From positions 1 through 9,748 of the forward strand of contig JAPYSD010000088.1 in assembly GCA_029936705.1 (NCBI GenBank): a DNA stretch of 9,748 bases, in the 5' to 3' direction. Source of the stretch: Croceicoccus sp. (GTDB taxonomy: Bacteria > Pseudomonadota > Alphaproteobacteria > Sphingomonadales > Sphingomonadaceae). Position numbers and translations under genes: made by a program. Shown here one piece after another: positions 1-6,118 of this stretch; within the stretch, counting starts at the first letter, position 1, and each line of letters begins with the position of its first letter. Under the pieces are notes generated by a model. It ran no database searches, was not told where the DNA came from, and saw only the letters and a list, made by a program, of their open reading frames with translations.

Positions 1-206
1 CCTCGATGCAGCAGCGCTATGGCATGAGCGAGGCCGAGGCACGCGCGTCCAACGCCGTGCTGTCGGCCATCGTGCTGCGCGCAGGCAGCCTCCTGGCGGC
101 GCACCGCATCCGGGGCGTGACGGCCAATCGGCTCAGCCTCTCGCTGGTACTGTCCGGAATGCGCAGCAACGCCGAGCGCGGGTCGGACGCTTCGTCGCAA
201 GACTAA
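1..206 (+). CDS. C-terminal fragment of an unidentified protein
   Basis: The reading frame is open from the window edge (first complete codon at base 3) to the TAA at 204-206, so this is the 3' end of a gene that begins upstream. The 66 residues from the first in-window Met are rich in Ala, Leu, Arg and Ser, with an amphipathic or mildly hydrophobic middle (LSAIVLRAGSLLAAHRI) and a polar tail ending SSQD. Third positions are almost all G or C, which supports real coding. The in-window ATG at 6 has no ribosome binding site that can be judged and is probably internal. I do not recognise the family, and no neighbour on this side is visible. Confidence 0.45.
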   Translation, partial: SMQQRYGMSEAEARASNAVLSAIVLRAGSLLAAHRIRGVTANRLSLSLVLSGMRSNAERGSDASSQD

Positions 207-598
207 TATTAAATGGCGCGCCAAGGCTGACGCTGTCGTCGCATAGACGGACTGGTAGCCTCGTTGGACAGACCGGAAGGGCAGGTTTCAGGCGCGCAGA
301 TTGAGAAAGCGGACCTTCGCCGCGAGAAGTTGGGACGTCAGCTTCGCGCTATCGCCATGATCCACGCGCCGCGGTGTCGTTTTGCTCAACAGCTCGCTGT
401 CGTCGCCGCTCAGGGCACGCATCACACTCGCATCAGCGCCACCTATTTTAGGAAGAGCGAATTTTCGAGCAGGCGATGGCCGGTCGCGCGCAACCGTTCC
501 TCGGCGGTCAGGTGCGAGGGCAACCAGAACGTCCGGCTGCAAACGCATGAATACCATGGGTAGGCAGTCCGGAAACGGTCCAATATTGGCAGGAAACG
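207..598. other. Gap without a convincing gene; possible decayed minus-strand coding
   Basis: About 390 bases separate the partial gene from the LysR stop codon. No frame gives a recognisable full-length product. On the minus strand, two short stretches have coding-like third-position GC bias but lie in different frames. One reads LTAEERLRATGHRLLENS and stops near 438. The other reads through ALSGDDSELLSKTTPRR and stops near 288. This is what a frameshifted gene remnant could look like, but I recognise no family, so it stays unassigned. A 10-bp palindrome (TGGCGCGCCA, 214-223) follows the upstream stop codon, but there is no T-tract to make it a clear terminator. Confidence 0.3.
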
Positions 599-1498
599 TT
601 ATCCCAGCCGAGACAATTCCCGCGCCAAGTCGACGAATAGACGGAATGCCGCAGGCGGGTTGCGGCGGCTCGGATAGTAGAGACACAGCGGCGAGAGCGG
701 AGGCGTCCAGTCCTCAAGCACACGCACCAACCGCCCGGCTGCGATGTCCTCTCGCACGTCGGTCTCCATGAAGAAGCCAACCCCGATCGACTGAAGCGCT
801 GCCATGCGCGCCAGGCTCGCTTCGTCGAGCGTGATTGGACCGTCGACATCGAACTGGACCGGCTCTCCGCCGGCTTCGAAACGCCAGCGGAAGATAGCTC
901 CGTTCGGCAGGCGGGTGCGGATGCAAGAATGACGCAGCAGGTCCGCCGGCACCCGGGGCGGCGGATTGCATTCGAAATAGGACGGTGAGCCAACCACTGC
1001 GTATCGCCTCGGCGGGGTGAGCGGGATGGCGATCATGTCGCTCGGCACAAGGTTCTTGCTGCGAATGCCGAAGTCGAAACCCCGTTCGACGATATCGACC
1101 AAATTGCCTTCGGTGACGAGATCGATCCTCACGCCGGGATAGCGGCAGAGAAACTCCAGCACCAGCGGCTCCAGCACATCGCGACCTGCGGTGGCGAAGG
1201 TGTTGATCCGCAAGGTCCCCGAGGGGGTCGTCTGCTGGGACCGAACGGCATCGAGCGCCTTTCCGATGTCGCGCACGGCAGGGCCGAGCTCATCGACGAA
1301 CCTGCGCCCGGCTTCGGTCAGGGACACACTGCGGGTGGTGCGATTGAACAGGCGCACGCCAAGCTGCGCTTCCAGCTTGGCAATGGCGCTGCTGAGCGCG
1401 CTGGTCGACATTCCCAGATTGAGGGCAGCGGCCCGGAAGGAGCCAAACCTGCCGACCGCCAGAACCGCGTCGAAATCGCTGAGACTGTAACGAGCCAT
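599..1498 (-). CDS. LysR-family transcriptional regulator
   Basis: A 299-residue protein, the normal length for a LysR-type regulator. An N-terminal winged helix-turn-helix covers about residues 4-62: the helix-turn-helix core is around 18-40 (GSFRAAALNLGMSTSALSSA), followed by the family signature KLEAQLGVRLFNRTTRSVSL (41-60). The rest, about 90-290, fits the periplasmic-binding-protein-like effector domain, but the ligand cannot be read from sequence. The ATG is supported by an AGGA about 9 bases upstream. The gene is divergent from the NTF2-like/SDR pair with a 97-bp shared intergenic region, so it most likely controls that pair and itself. Family assignment is secure; target and effector are inference. 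Confidence 0.95.
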   Translation of the reverse strand: MARYSLSDFDAVLAVGRFGSFRAAALNLGMSTSALSSAIAKLEAQLGVRLFNRTTRSVSLTEAGRRFVDELGPAVRDIGKALDAVRSQQTTPSGTLRINTFATAGRDVLEPLVLEFLCRYPGVRIDLVTEGNLVDIVERGFDFGIRSKNLVPSDMIAIPLTPPRRYAVVGSPSYFECNPPPRVPADLLRHSCIRTRLPNGAIFRWRFEAGGEPVQFDVDGPITLDEASLARMAALQSIGVGFFMETDVREDIAAGRLVRVLEDWTPPLSPLCLYYPSRRNPPAAFRLFVDLARELSRLG

Positions 1499-1595
1499 TG
1501 TCCGGTTTCCTGAAACAACTCATCTCGAATTATCCGGATTATCGGCATGAAGGCAAGGCGGTAGGAAAGGAGCTCAAGACACGAGGAGCACATTC
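1499..1595. promoter_or_regulatory. Divergent LysR / NTF2-SDR control region
   Basis: This 97-bp region lies between two divergent starts, where LysR regulators usually bind. It contains GTTTC-CT-GAAAC (1505-1516), a 5-bp inverted repeat that overlaps the LysR ribosome binding site, and an imperfect palindrome centred on ATCCGGAT (1532-1539) flanked by AT on both sides (1529-1542). On the minus strand the latter reads as a repeated GATAAT. On the plus strand GAGGAG at 1583-1588 is a strong ribosome binding site, 7 bases before the NTF2-like ATG. A classical T-N11-A LysR box does not fit the palindrome exactly, so operator assignment is tentative. Confidence 0.5.
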
Positions 1596-1925
1596 ATGGC
1601 TATCCAGCTACCGCCCGCGATCGCGGCCTATTTCGCAGCTGACAAGAAAGGCGATGCGCAGGCGCTGTCGCAATGCTTCGCCTCTGGCGCGATCGTGATT
1701 GACGAGGGCAACACCCACGAAGGGCGCGAGGCGATCCGGGACTGGATCGCCCATGCCTCCAGCGAATATTCGTATACCGTTGAACCCTTTGCGCTGACCG
1801 AGGAAGCTGGCCGCATCGTGGTCACGAGCCACCTGGTCGGCAATTTCCCCGGCAGCCCGGTGAACCTGAGGTATCGCTTCGTCATCGAGGGCGACCAGAT
1901 AGCGCAGCTGGAGATCGTGCCGTGA
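1596..1925 (+). CDS. NTF2-like / SnoaL-like domain protein
   Basis: A 109-residue single-domain protein. The start has the expected helical character (LPPAIAAYFAADKKGDAQALSQCF), followed by the FASGAIVIDEGNTHEGREAIRDWI segment typical of SnoaL-like/NTF2-fold proteins, in which a loop after the first strand is followed by a G-R/K-x-x-I helix, then the closing beta strands (RIVVTSHLVGNF, NLRYRFVIEGDQIAQLEIV). The fold forms a cone-shaped pocket used by steroid isomerases, polyketide cyclases and many non-catalytic proteins, so no reaction can be assigned. The stop overlaps the SDR start by 4 bp, so the two are very probably co-translated and linked in function. A strong GAGGAG site supports the start. 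Confidence 0.85.
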   Translation: MAIQLPPAIAAYFAADKKGDAQALSQCFASGAIVIDEGNTHEGREAIRDWIAHASSEYSYTVEPFALTEEAGRIVVTSHLVGNFPGSPVNLRYRFVIEGDQIAQLEIVP

Positions 1926-2701
1926 CGCCATTCCTGGATCTTGCCGGCAAGCGCGCGCTCATAACCTCTGGCACGAGAGGCGCGGGCCGAGCCACGGTCG
2001 AACTGTTCCGCCAGCTTGGCGCTTCCGTGCTCACGACCGCCCGGCACGCGACGTCGGACATGGACACCAATGAATTCATTGCCGCCGATCTCTCGCATGC
2101 GGAAGGGTGTGCCGCAGTCGCAGAAGCGGTTCGCGAAAGGCTCGGCGGAACCGACATTATCGTCCACATGCTCGGCGGATCGTCCGCGCCGGCCGGTGGG
2201 TTCGAAGCGCTGGATGATGCGCAATGGCAGGCTGAGATCGACCTCAACCTCATGCCCGCCGTTCGCCTCGATCGCGCACTGGTCCCGGCAATGGTCGCGC
2301 GCGGATTCGGCGTCGTGATCCACGTGACCTCGATCCAGCGCGAGTTGCCCTTGCCGGAAGCGACGACCGCATATGCAGCCGCCAAGGCTGCGCTCTCGAC
2401 CTACAGCAAGAGCCTTTCCAAGCAGGTCGCGCCCGCGGGCGTGCGCGTGGTCCGCGTCTCGCCAGGCTGGATCGAAACCGAGGCCTCGGTCGCACTGGCG
2501 AAGCGCCTTGCAGCCAAGCACGGTGGTGACATCGCGGCAGGCAGGGAGATGATCATGCAGTCCCTCGGAGGCGTACCCATCGGACGGCCGTCGCAGCCTG
2601 AGGAGATCGCCAGTCTGGTTGCCTTCCTCGCTTCGGATCGCGCGCGCACGATTACCGGCACGGAATATGTTATCGATGGCGGCACCGTTCCGACCGCATG
2701 A
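1922..2701 (+). CDS. Short-chain dehydrogenase/reductase (SDR) family oxidoreductase
   Basis: A 259-residue classical SDR, the normal length. It starts with GTG at 1922, overlapping the upstream TGA (GTGA), with GGAG 8 bases before. The dinucleotide-binding motif is TSGTRGAG (15-22); in most classical SDRs the second residue is Gly (TGxxxGxG), so Ser16 is a variant. The NNAG element is replaced by HMLGG (82-86). The catalytic set is present: Ser137 (in VTSIQ), Tyr151 and Lys155 (YAAAK), with Asn109 as likely fourth residue. A PGWIETE stretch (181-187) and a typical C-terminus (ASLVAFLASDRARTITG, then VIDGG) follow. It catalyses an NAD(P)-linked carbonyl/alcohol interconversion; the substrate is unknown. 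It is probably controlled by the divergent LysR. Confidence 0.93.
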   Translation: MTPFLDLAGKRALITSGTRGAGRATVELFRQLGASVLTTARHATSDMDTNEFIAADLSHAEGCAAVAEAVRERLGGTDIIVHMLGGSSAPAGGFEALDDAQWQAEIDLNLMPAVRLDRALVPAMVARGFGVVIHVTSIQRELPLPEATTAYAAAKAALSTYSKSLSKQVAPAGVRVVRVSPGWIETEASVALAKRLAAKHGGDIAAGREMIMQSLGGVPIGRPSQPEEIASLVAFLASDRARTITGTEYVIDGGTVPTA

Positions 2702-2986
2702 GATGAGGTTCTGGATCATGTCGAACCGCTGGCCGTCCAGATCGTGGACGGGCGCGTTCGACCTTGTCGGAAGCGATAAAGCTGCCGGTTTCGCCTGGAT
2801 AGCGGTCCTAGCTTGAAGTCGCTTCCCTGAAACCCGCAGTTCGTTCATCACATTTAGCATTGGCCGCAGTGGCGCATGATGGGCCGCTGGCAGCCTGTCA
2901 GCTTCTGGGTGCCGAGACATTCGAGGCAACCCTTCCGCTGACGACTCCATTTGCGTATTCCGCACTAAAGAATGTAGGCGCGCTGC
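2702..2986. other. Convergent intergenic region, no clear gene
   Basis: This 285-bp stretch lies between the ends of two converging genes. A plus-strand frame from an ATG at 2703 to a stop at 2814-2816 gives 37 codons with only moderate third-position bias and no ribosome binding site distinct from the SDR 3' end. A second plus-strand frame toward 2998 has an open stretch of similar quality. I recognise neither and do not call them genes. The only structure I see is the hairpin at 2974-2990, listed separately. Confidence 0.4.
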
Positions 2987-2990
2987 CTAC
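2974..2990 (-). terminator. Hairpin at the end of the esterase gene, candidate terminator
   Basis: GTAGGC (2974-2979), a 5-base loop GCGCT and GCCTAC (2985-2990) form a perfect 6-bp stem. It overlaps the esterase stop codon (2987-2989). Read on the minus strand it is followed by ATTCTTTAGTG, a weak and interrupted T-tract. Placement at a convergent junction fits a terminator, but the poor T-run leaves intrinsic termination uncertain. Confidence 0.35.
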
Positions 2991-4063
2991 GCGTCAGTGA
3001 GCCGATGCTGAAAGAAAAAGCGTATCATTTCGCGCGAGGCATCCGGTCCGGCGCTGTCGGTGTAAGAACCCGATGGAGAGCCGCCCGACCAGGCATGGGC
3101 AGCGCCTGCGATCACCCAGCTTTCCGACATGGTACAGCCTGATGCGTCGATAAGCGCAACCTTTCGGTATACCCGCCCGCCGGCACTTTTGCCGCTTTCC
3201 TCGATCTCGTGAAGCTTTTGTAATGCGGGTGCGTCGGCCCAGGCGTCATGAATGCGCCTGCTATTCGATGGATGGACGGTCGAGTCCCGGTCGCCGTGGA
3301 AGGTAATGAGCGGCACATACCGACCCATTCCGATTGTCCCTGACCTCGCTTGTCCTTTCATCGCAGCAAGGGCGCTTGGCAGGTTGCTCGCTGAACCGCA
3401 CGCCAGCCCCGAATGGATTCCCGCTGCTGCGAACATGTCAGGATATGCGCAGGCCATGATCGAGGCCGCCGCGCCGCCCGCCGAGAGGCCCGCAACATAA
3501 ACCCGTGCCCGATCGACGCGGTGGTTACCGACTATCTCGCTGACGATACCTGCAATCAAGGCCGGCTCACCCTTACCGTTCAGCTGATCGCCCGGGCGGA
3601 ACCAGTTCCAGCACTTCTGCGCATTGGCTGACGGGGCCTGCTCCGGATAGGCAACGATGAAGCCCAGTTCATCCGCCAGCGCGTTCATCTGCGTGCCGCG
3701 CGCGAAATCCGCCGCAGATTGGGTGCAGCCATGGAGCATGACGACCAGGGGCGCAGGGCTGTCGAAGCTGGACGGCACATAGAGTAGGTAGTCGAGCTTC
3801 CCGTGCCTGGAGGAAAATGTATGCCGCTGCATTCTTCCTTCGCCTGCGACGTTTGCAGTGTGCGAAGCCCTTTTTCCCGCCGGCGAAGGTAAACGTGGAG
3901 CACGCAGGGGCGCCGGACGGACTGTTCTCGCGTGCTTCATCGGGACATTTTCGGTCGTGGCCATGCCAAGAGATCGCTGGATCAATGACGTTGCCCCAGC
4001 CAGATCACCTGCCTTGGTGAGGGCGAGGATCTCGTCCATTTGCTTGTTCCTGATGGAAGTCAT
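2987..4063 (-). CDS. PHB-depolymerase-family (LpqC-type) serine esterase
   Basis: A 358-residue alpha/beta-hydrolase of the polyhydroxybutyrate depolymerase/feruloyl esterase type. Signatures: YLLYVPSSF (92-100), oxyanion-hole strand VVMLHGCTQ (107-115), nucleophile elbow GLSAGG (192-197, Ser194), likely acid Asp260 in FHGDRDSTV (255-263), and His323 in GAAHAWSGG (320-328). The triad is therefore complete. The first 85 or so residues are a non-catalytic extension with a short helix (MDEILALTKAGDLAGATSLI) and a Pro/Ala/Arg-rich linker. There is no signal peptide, so I infer a cytoplasmic enzyme, possibly acting on stored or short polyhydroxyalkanoate or other esters. AAGGA lies 8 bases before the ATG. 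It sits 35 bp downstream of an RHH regulator, probably co-transcribed. Substrate is not determined by sequence. Confidence 0.9.
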   Translation of the reverse strand: MTSIRNKQMDEILALTKAGDLAGATSLIQRSLGMATTENVPMKHARTVRPAPLRAPRLPSPAGKRASHTANVAGEGRMQRHTFSSRHGKLDYLLYVPSSFDSPAPLVVMLHGCTQSAADFARGTQMNALADELGFIVAYPEQAPSANAQKCWNWFRPGDQLNGKGEPALIAGIVSEIVGNHRVDRARVYVAGLSAGGAAASIMACAYPDMFAAAGIHSGLACGSASNLPSALAAMKGQARSGTIGMGRYVPLITFHGDRDSTVHPSNSRRIHDAWADAPALQKLHEIEESGKSAGGRVYRKVALIDASGCTMSESWVIAGAAHAWSGGSPSGSYTDSAGPDASREMIRFFFQHRLTDA

Positions 4064-4098
4064 AGTCGAAATCCTTGTTGAGCTAGAGACCTGAAAAT

Positions 4099-4497
4099 TC
4101 AGACAATTCGATCGGCAAGCGCCGCCTTTACGCTGGCGGGGGCGTGAAATGCGCCAAGCACGGAGATGGACCGGATTGTTGAGCGGGCGAGATCGGCATC
4201 CACGTCATCGGCAAGACTGAGCAAGCCCAGGACCCGCAGGTCCAGCATCTCGCCAGCCGCAAGCGATGCTTCGAGATCAGACCGGCGCAAATGGCTGATG
4301 CCTAAAGCTGGCATTTCCCGTGTCTTTACGTGGCGGGCAAGATCTTCGTGGCGGGCGAGTTCATTGCGGATGGCGGTACGAATGAAATCGGTCCGGTTGG
4401 CAAAAACGCTTTCCTTCACCAACAGATCAATCGAGCCGAGGTCGACGAAACCCAGGTTGATCGTGATTTTTTCACTGTCGTTCGAATTACGCTTCAT
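4099..4497 (-). CDS. Ribbon-helix-helix (CopG-like) regulator with C-terminal domain
   Basis: A 132-residue protein. Residues about 10-50 fit a ribbon-helix-helix DNA-binding domain: a beta strand (EKITINLGFVDLGSIDLLV) leading to two helices, with SVFANRTDFIRTAIRNELAR matching the typical CopG/ParD helix-turn-helix with an N-R-T/S-D/E-F-I-R-x-A-I core. The remaining 80 residues (from GISHLRRSDLE onward, including LDLRVLGLLSLADDVD and SISVLGAFHAP) are a second region I do not recognise, probably for effector sensing or oligomerisation. It is the first gene of a two-gene unit with the esterase. The ATG is preceded by TAAGGCGAT. An inverted repeat touches this ribosome binding site, so it is a good candidate for autoregulation. 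There is no toxin gene next to it, so a plain antitoxin role is unlikely. Confidence 0.8.
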   Translation of the reverse strand: MKRNSNDSEKITINLGFVDLGSIDLLVKESVFANRTDFIRTAIRNELARHEDLARHVKTREMPALGISHLRRSDLEASLAAGEMLDLRVLGLLSLADDVDADLARSTIRSISVLGAFHAPASVKAALADRIV

Positions 4498-4505
4498 ATC
4501 GCCTT

Positions 4506-4523
4506 ACCATCCCGCTGGATGGT
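4506..4523 (-). promoter_or_regulatory. Perfect inverted repeat upstream of the RHH regulator start
   Basis: ACCATCC (4506-4512), CGCT, GGATGGT (4517-4523) is a perfect 7-bp inverted repeat with a 4-base spacer, only 8 bases from the regulator's ATG and next to its AAGG. A further direct copy of GGATGG lies at 4528-4533, 11 bp from the first. Repeats with helical spacing are typical of RHH operators. In RNA the same sequence can form a hairpin adjacent to the ribosome binding site. Confidence 0.5.
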
Positions 4524-4541
4524 GCTTGGATGGAGCATTGT

Positions 4542-4555
4542 TTGCTGCAGTGCAA
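4542..4555. promoter_or_regulatory. TTGC-N6-GCAA dyad in the RHH regulator upstream region
   Basis: TTGC (4542-4545), TGCAGT and GCAA (4552-4555) form a dyad whose centre includes the palindrome CTGCAG. It lies 45-58 bases upstream of the RHH start, where a promoter operator could be. TGC-rich dyads are known recognition sites of polyhydroxyalkanoate regulators such as PhaR, which makes it noteworthy beside a depolymerase-type gene, but the match is only general. Confidence 0.3.
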
Positions 4556-4840
4556 CAAGATAATCGCATCATTTTTGGAAAATCGTACCCGGCAGGCGGC
4601 GCGGCGCGCCACGGATTCGACGGTAAAGGTTGCTCATGATGCACTCTTGAAATGGGTTATCGGCATAAACCGGACCAGCTGCTGCCTGATCGTATCTGCC
4701 GCGGGATAGAGGCAAAGCTGCCGTTCATTCGGAGCGACGGGCTGGGCGGCCGCCCCATCATTACTGCCGTTCGCCGGACGAAATCGGTCCGCCGATAGGC
4801 CAAACATGGTCCGAACGATGATCTGAACCGAGAACTGTTA
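4556..4840. other. Rest of the divergent intergenic region, no gene seen
   Basis: About 285 bases between the RHH operator area and the promoter of the PepSY gene. No open frame here has a ribosome binding site or a recognisable product. It contains an AscI-type palindrome near 4605, a 12-bp palindrome GGGCGGCCGCCC (4744-4755) and a 5-bp inverted repeat CGGAC/GTCCG (4775-4791). None has a clear function. It presumably holds the minus-strand promoter of the RHH/esterase unit, which I cannot place precisely. Confidence 0.4.
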
Positions 4841-4869
4841 TTGACATGCATTCGCAGTTTCGTCATTCG
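4841..4869 (+). promoter_or_regulatory. Candidate promoter of the PepSY-to-PiuC operon
   Basis: A perfect -35 hexamer TTGACA occupies 4841-4846. At 17 bp spacing the -10 position (4864-4869) reads CATTCG, a poor match, so an activator may be needed. The octamer CATTCGCA occurs twice as a direct repeat, at 4849-4856 and 4864-4871, 15 bp apart and inside the promoter, as an operator would be. Transcription would start some 25 bases before the ATG at 4901. Confidence 0.45.
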
Positions 4870-4900
4870 CACTGGTCTGGAGCAGGGATCAGCACTTTTG

Positions 4901-5548
4901 ATGAATCACGCGGTCAAACACCCGACAGTCGCGAGGTCCAAACGGCGCCAGCGGTTTTCACCCTTCTGGATGCGCCAGTTTCACACCTGGCACTGGATGA
5001 GCAGCGCGATCTGCCTGGTCGGGATGGTCCTGTTCGCGATAACCGGCATCACGCTGAACCACGCGGGTTCGATCGAAACAGACCCGGCGGTCGAGACGCG
5101 CGAGGCTACGCTGCCCCGCGATCTGGTTTCTGAACTGCGCGCTTCATCCCCGGGCGAGCCCGCCGAAGCGCCGAAGGAATGGCTTGAAAGCGAGTTCGAT
5201 ATCAAGCTCGACGGCCGGGCGCCCGAGTGGTCCGAAGACGAGCTTTACGTGCCCTTGCCGCGCCCCGGGGGTGACGGGTGGATCGCCGTCGATCTGGTTT
5301 CGGGCGAAGCCATGTTCGAAGATACGAATCGCGGAGCGATCGCCTATCTGAACGACTTGCACAAAGGGCGTGACACGGGCGCCGCCTGGTCTTGGTTCAT
5401 CGATATCTTCGCCGCGGCGTGCGTTGTATTCTGTCTGACGGGACTGCTCCTGCTGCAAGTTCATGCCGGCAAGCGCCCCTCGACCTGGCCGATCGTCGGA
5501 GCGGGCTTCGTCATTCCGCTGCTGCTGATCATTTTCCTGATGCACTGA
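4901..5548 (+). CDS. PepSY-associated TM helix protein (PepSY_TM family)
   Basis: A 215-residue inner-membrane protein from the ATG at 4901. The frame is open back to a TTG at 4841, but that TTG is the first base of a perfect -35 hexamer, and the sequence from 4901 onward matches the family. A positive N-terminus (ARSKRRQRF) precedes helix 1 (about 32-53), which contains the family signature FHTWHW (27-32) and ends in FAITGITLNHAG (45-56). A periplasmic PepSY-like domain follows, about 55-160, ending LNDLHKGRDTG (150-160). Helix 2 is about 164-187 and helix 3 about 196-213. His28, His31, His54 and His153 are the conserved type suspected to bind haem or metal in this family, known from membrane electron-transfer and iron-uptake loci. 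It starts the operon, with DUF2271 24 bp downstream. Confidence 0.88.
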   Translation: MNHAVKHPTVARSKRRQRFSPFWMRQFHTWHWMSSAICLVGMVLFAITGITLNHAGSIETDPAVETREATLPRDLVSELRASSPGEPAEAPKEWLESEFDIKLDGRAPEWSEDELYVPLPRPGGDGWIAVDLVSGEAMFEDTNRGAIAYLNDLHKGRDTGAAWSWFIDIFAAACVVFCLTGLLLLQVHAGKRPSTWPIVGAGFVIPLLLIIFLMH

Positions 5549-5572
5549 CCTTTCCCGTACGAGGACCCGTTC

Positions 5573-6094
5573 ATGCGCATAGCCTACCGAGTTGCCATTC
5601 CCATGACCGCCGCCGCCGTGGCGACCCCAGCCGCGGCGGGGGAGATGACGGTGTACTTCGAGATTCCACGTCTGCGCGTGGCCGAATACCACAACCCTTA
5701 CGTCGCGGTGTGGCTGGAGGATGCCGACGGAAAGACCGTGGCCAATCTGGACGTGTGGTACGATGTCGACCTGCGCGGCGACGATCCGCGCAAGTGGCTG
5801 CCGGACATGCGGACCTGGTGGCGGCGTGCAGGACGCTCCACAAGCATGCCTGCCGACGGCATCAGTGGGCCGACGCAGGCGCCGGGCAACTACACCTTGC
5901 GCTTCAGCGAGGGGACCGGCCCGCTGCCCAAGCTCGCGGCGGGATCCTATGTCCTGCGGATCGAGGCGGCCCGCGAGGTGGGCGGCCGCGAACTCGTGAG
6001 CATTCCGTTCCAGTGGCCGCCGGCCAAGCCCATGACCGGGTCGAAATCGGGTTCGAAGGAACTCGGGCGCGTGCGCCTTTCCATCCAGCCCTGA
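5573..6094 (+). CDS. Exported DUF2271 protein, candidate flavinylated protein
   Basis: A 173-residue protein starting at ATG 5573, with GAGG 8 bases before. Residues 1-23 form a signal peptide (MRIAYRVAIPMTAAAVATPA, then AAG) with cleavage near AAA/GE, so it is periplasmic. The mature part matches DUF2271: VYFEIPRLRVAEYHNPYVAV (27-46), WLEDADGKTVANLDVWYD (47-64), RKWLPDMRTWWRRAG (73-87) and GNYTLRF (105-111), giving a beta-sandwich-like strand pattern. Function is not established for the domain. Within residues 95-101 is DGISGPT, nearly the D-x-x-[S/T]-G-A-[S/T] motif on which ApbE attaches FMN, with Pro in place of Ala; Thr101 would be the acceptor. An ApbE gene two positions downstream supports this. 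The gene lies between PepSY and DUF4198 in one operon. Confidence 0.85.
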   Translation: MRIAYRVAIPMTAAAVATPAAAGEMTVYFEIPRLRVAEYHNPYVAVWLEDADGKTVANLDVWYDVDLRGDDPRKWLPDMRTWWRRAGRSTSMPADGISGPTQAPGNYTLRFSEGTGPLPKLAAGSYVLRIEAAREVGGRELVSIPFQWPPAKPMTGSKSGSKELGRVRLSIQP

Positions 6095-6118
6095 TCCGCA
6101 TTCGAAGGAGCCATCCGC

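Noticed and set aside
1628..2965. A 445-codon open frame on the minus strand opposite the NTF2-like and SDR genes
   Set aside because: It is antisense to two recognised genes and its product shows no domain. Its 5' part over 2702-2965 has no supporting ribosome binding site or recognised homology.
4559..4577. GATAAT near 4559 as a Fur box for the RHH gene or the PepSY operon
   Set aside because: Only about 10 of 19 positions fit the consensus and it is far from the operon start, so it is not supportable.
4744..4755. The palindrome GGGCGGCCGCCC as a terminator
   Set aside because: It has no loop of suitable size and no T-tract, and such palindromes arise easily in GC-rich sequence.
4841..4900. 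A TTG start at 4841 that would extend the PepSY protein by 20 residues
   Set aside because: The TTG coincides with a perfect -35 hexamer, the extra residues do not resemble the family N-terminus, and ATG 4901 gives a normal positively charged start before the first helix.
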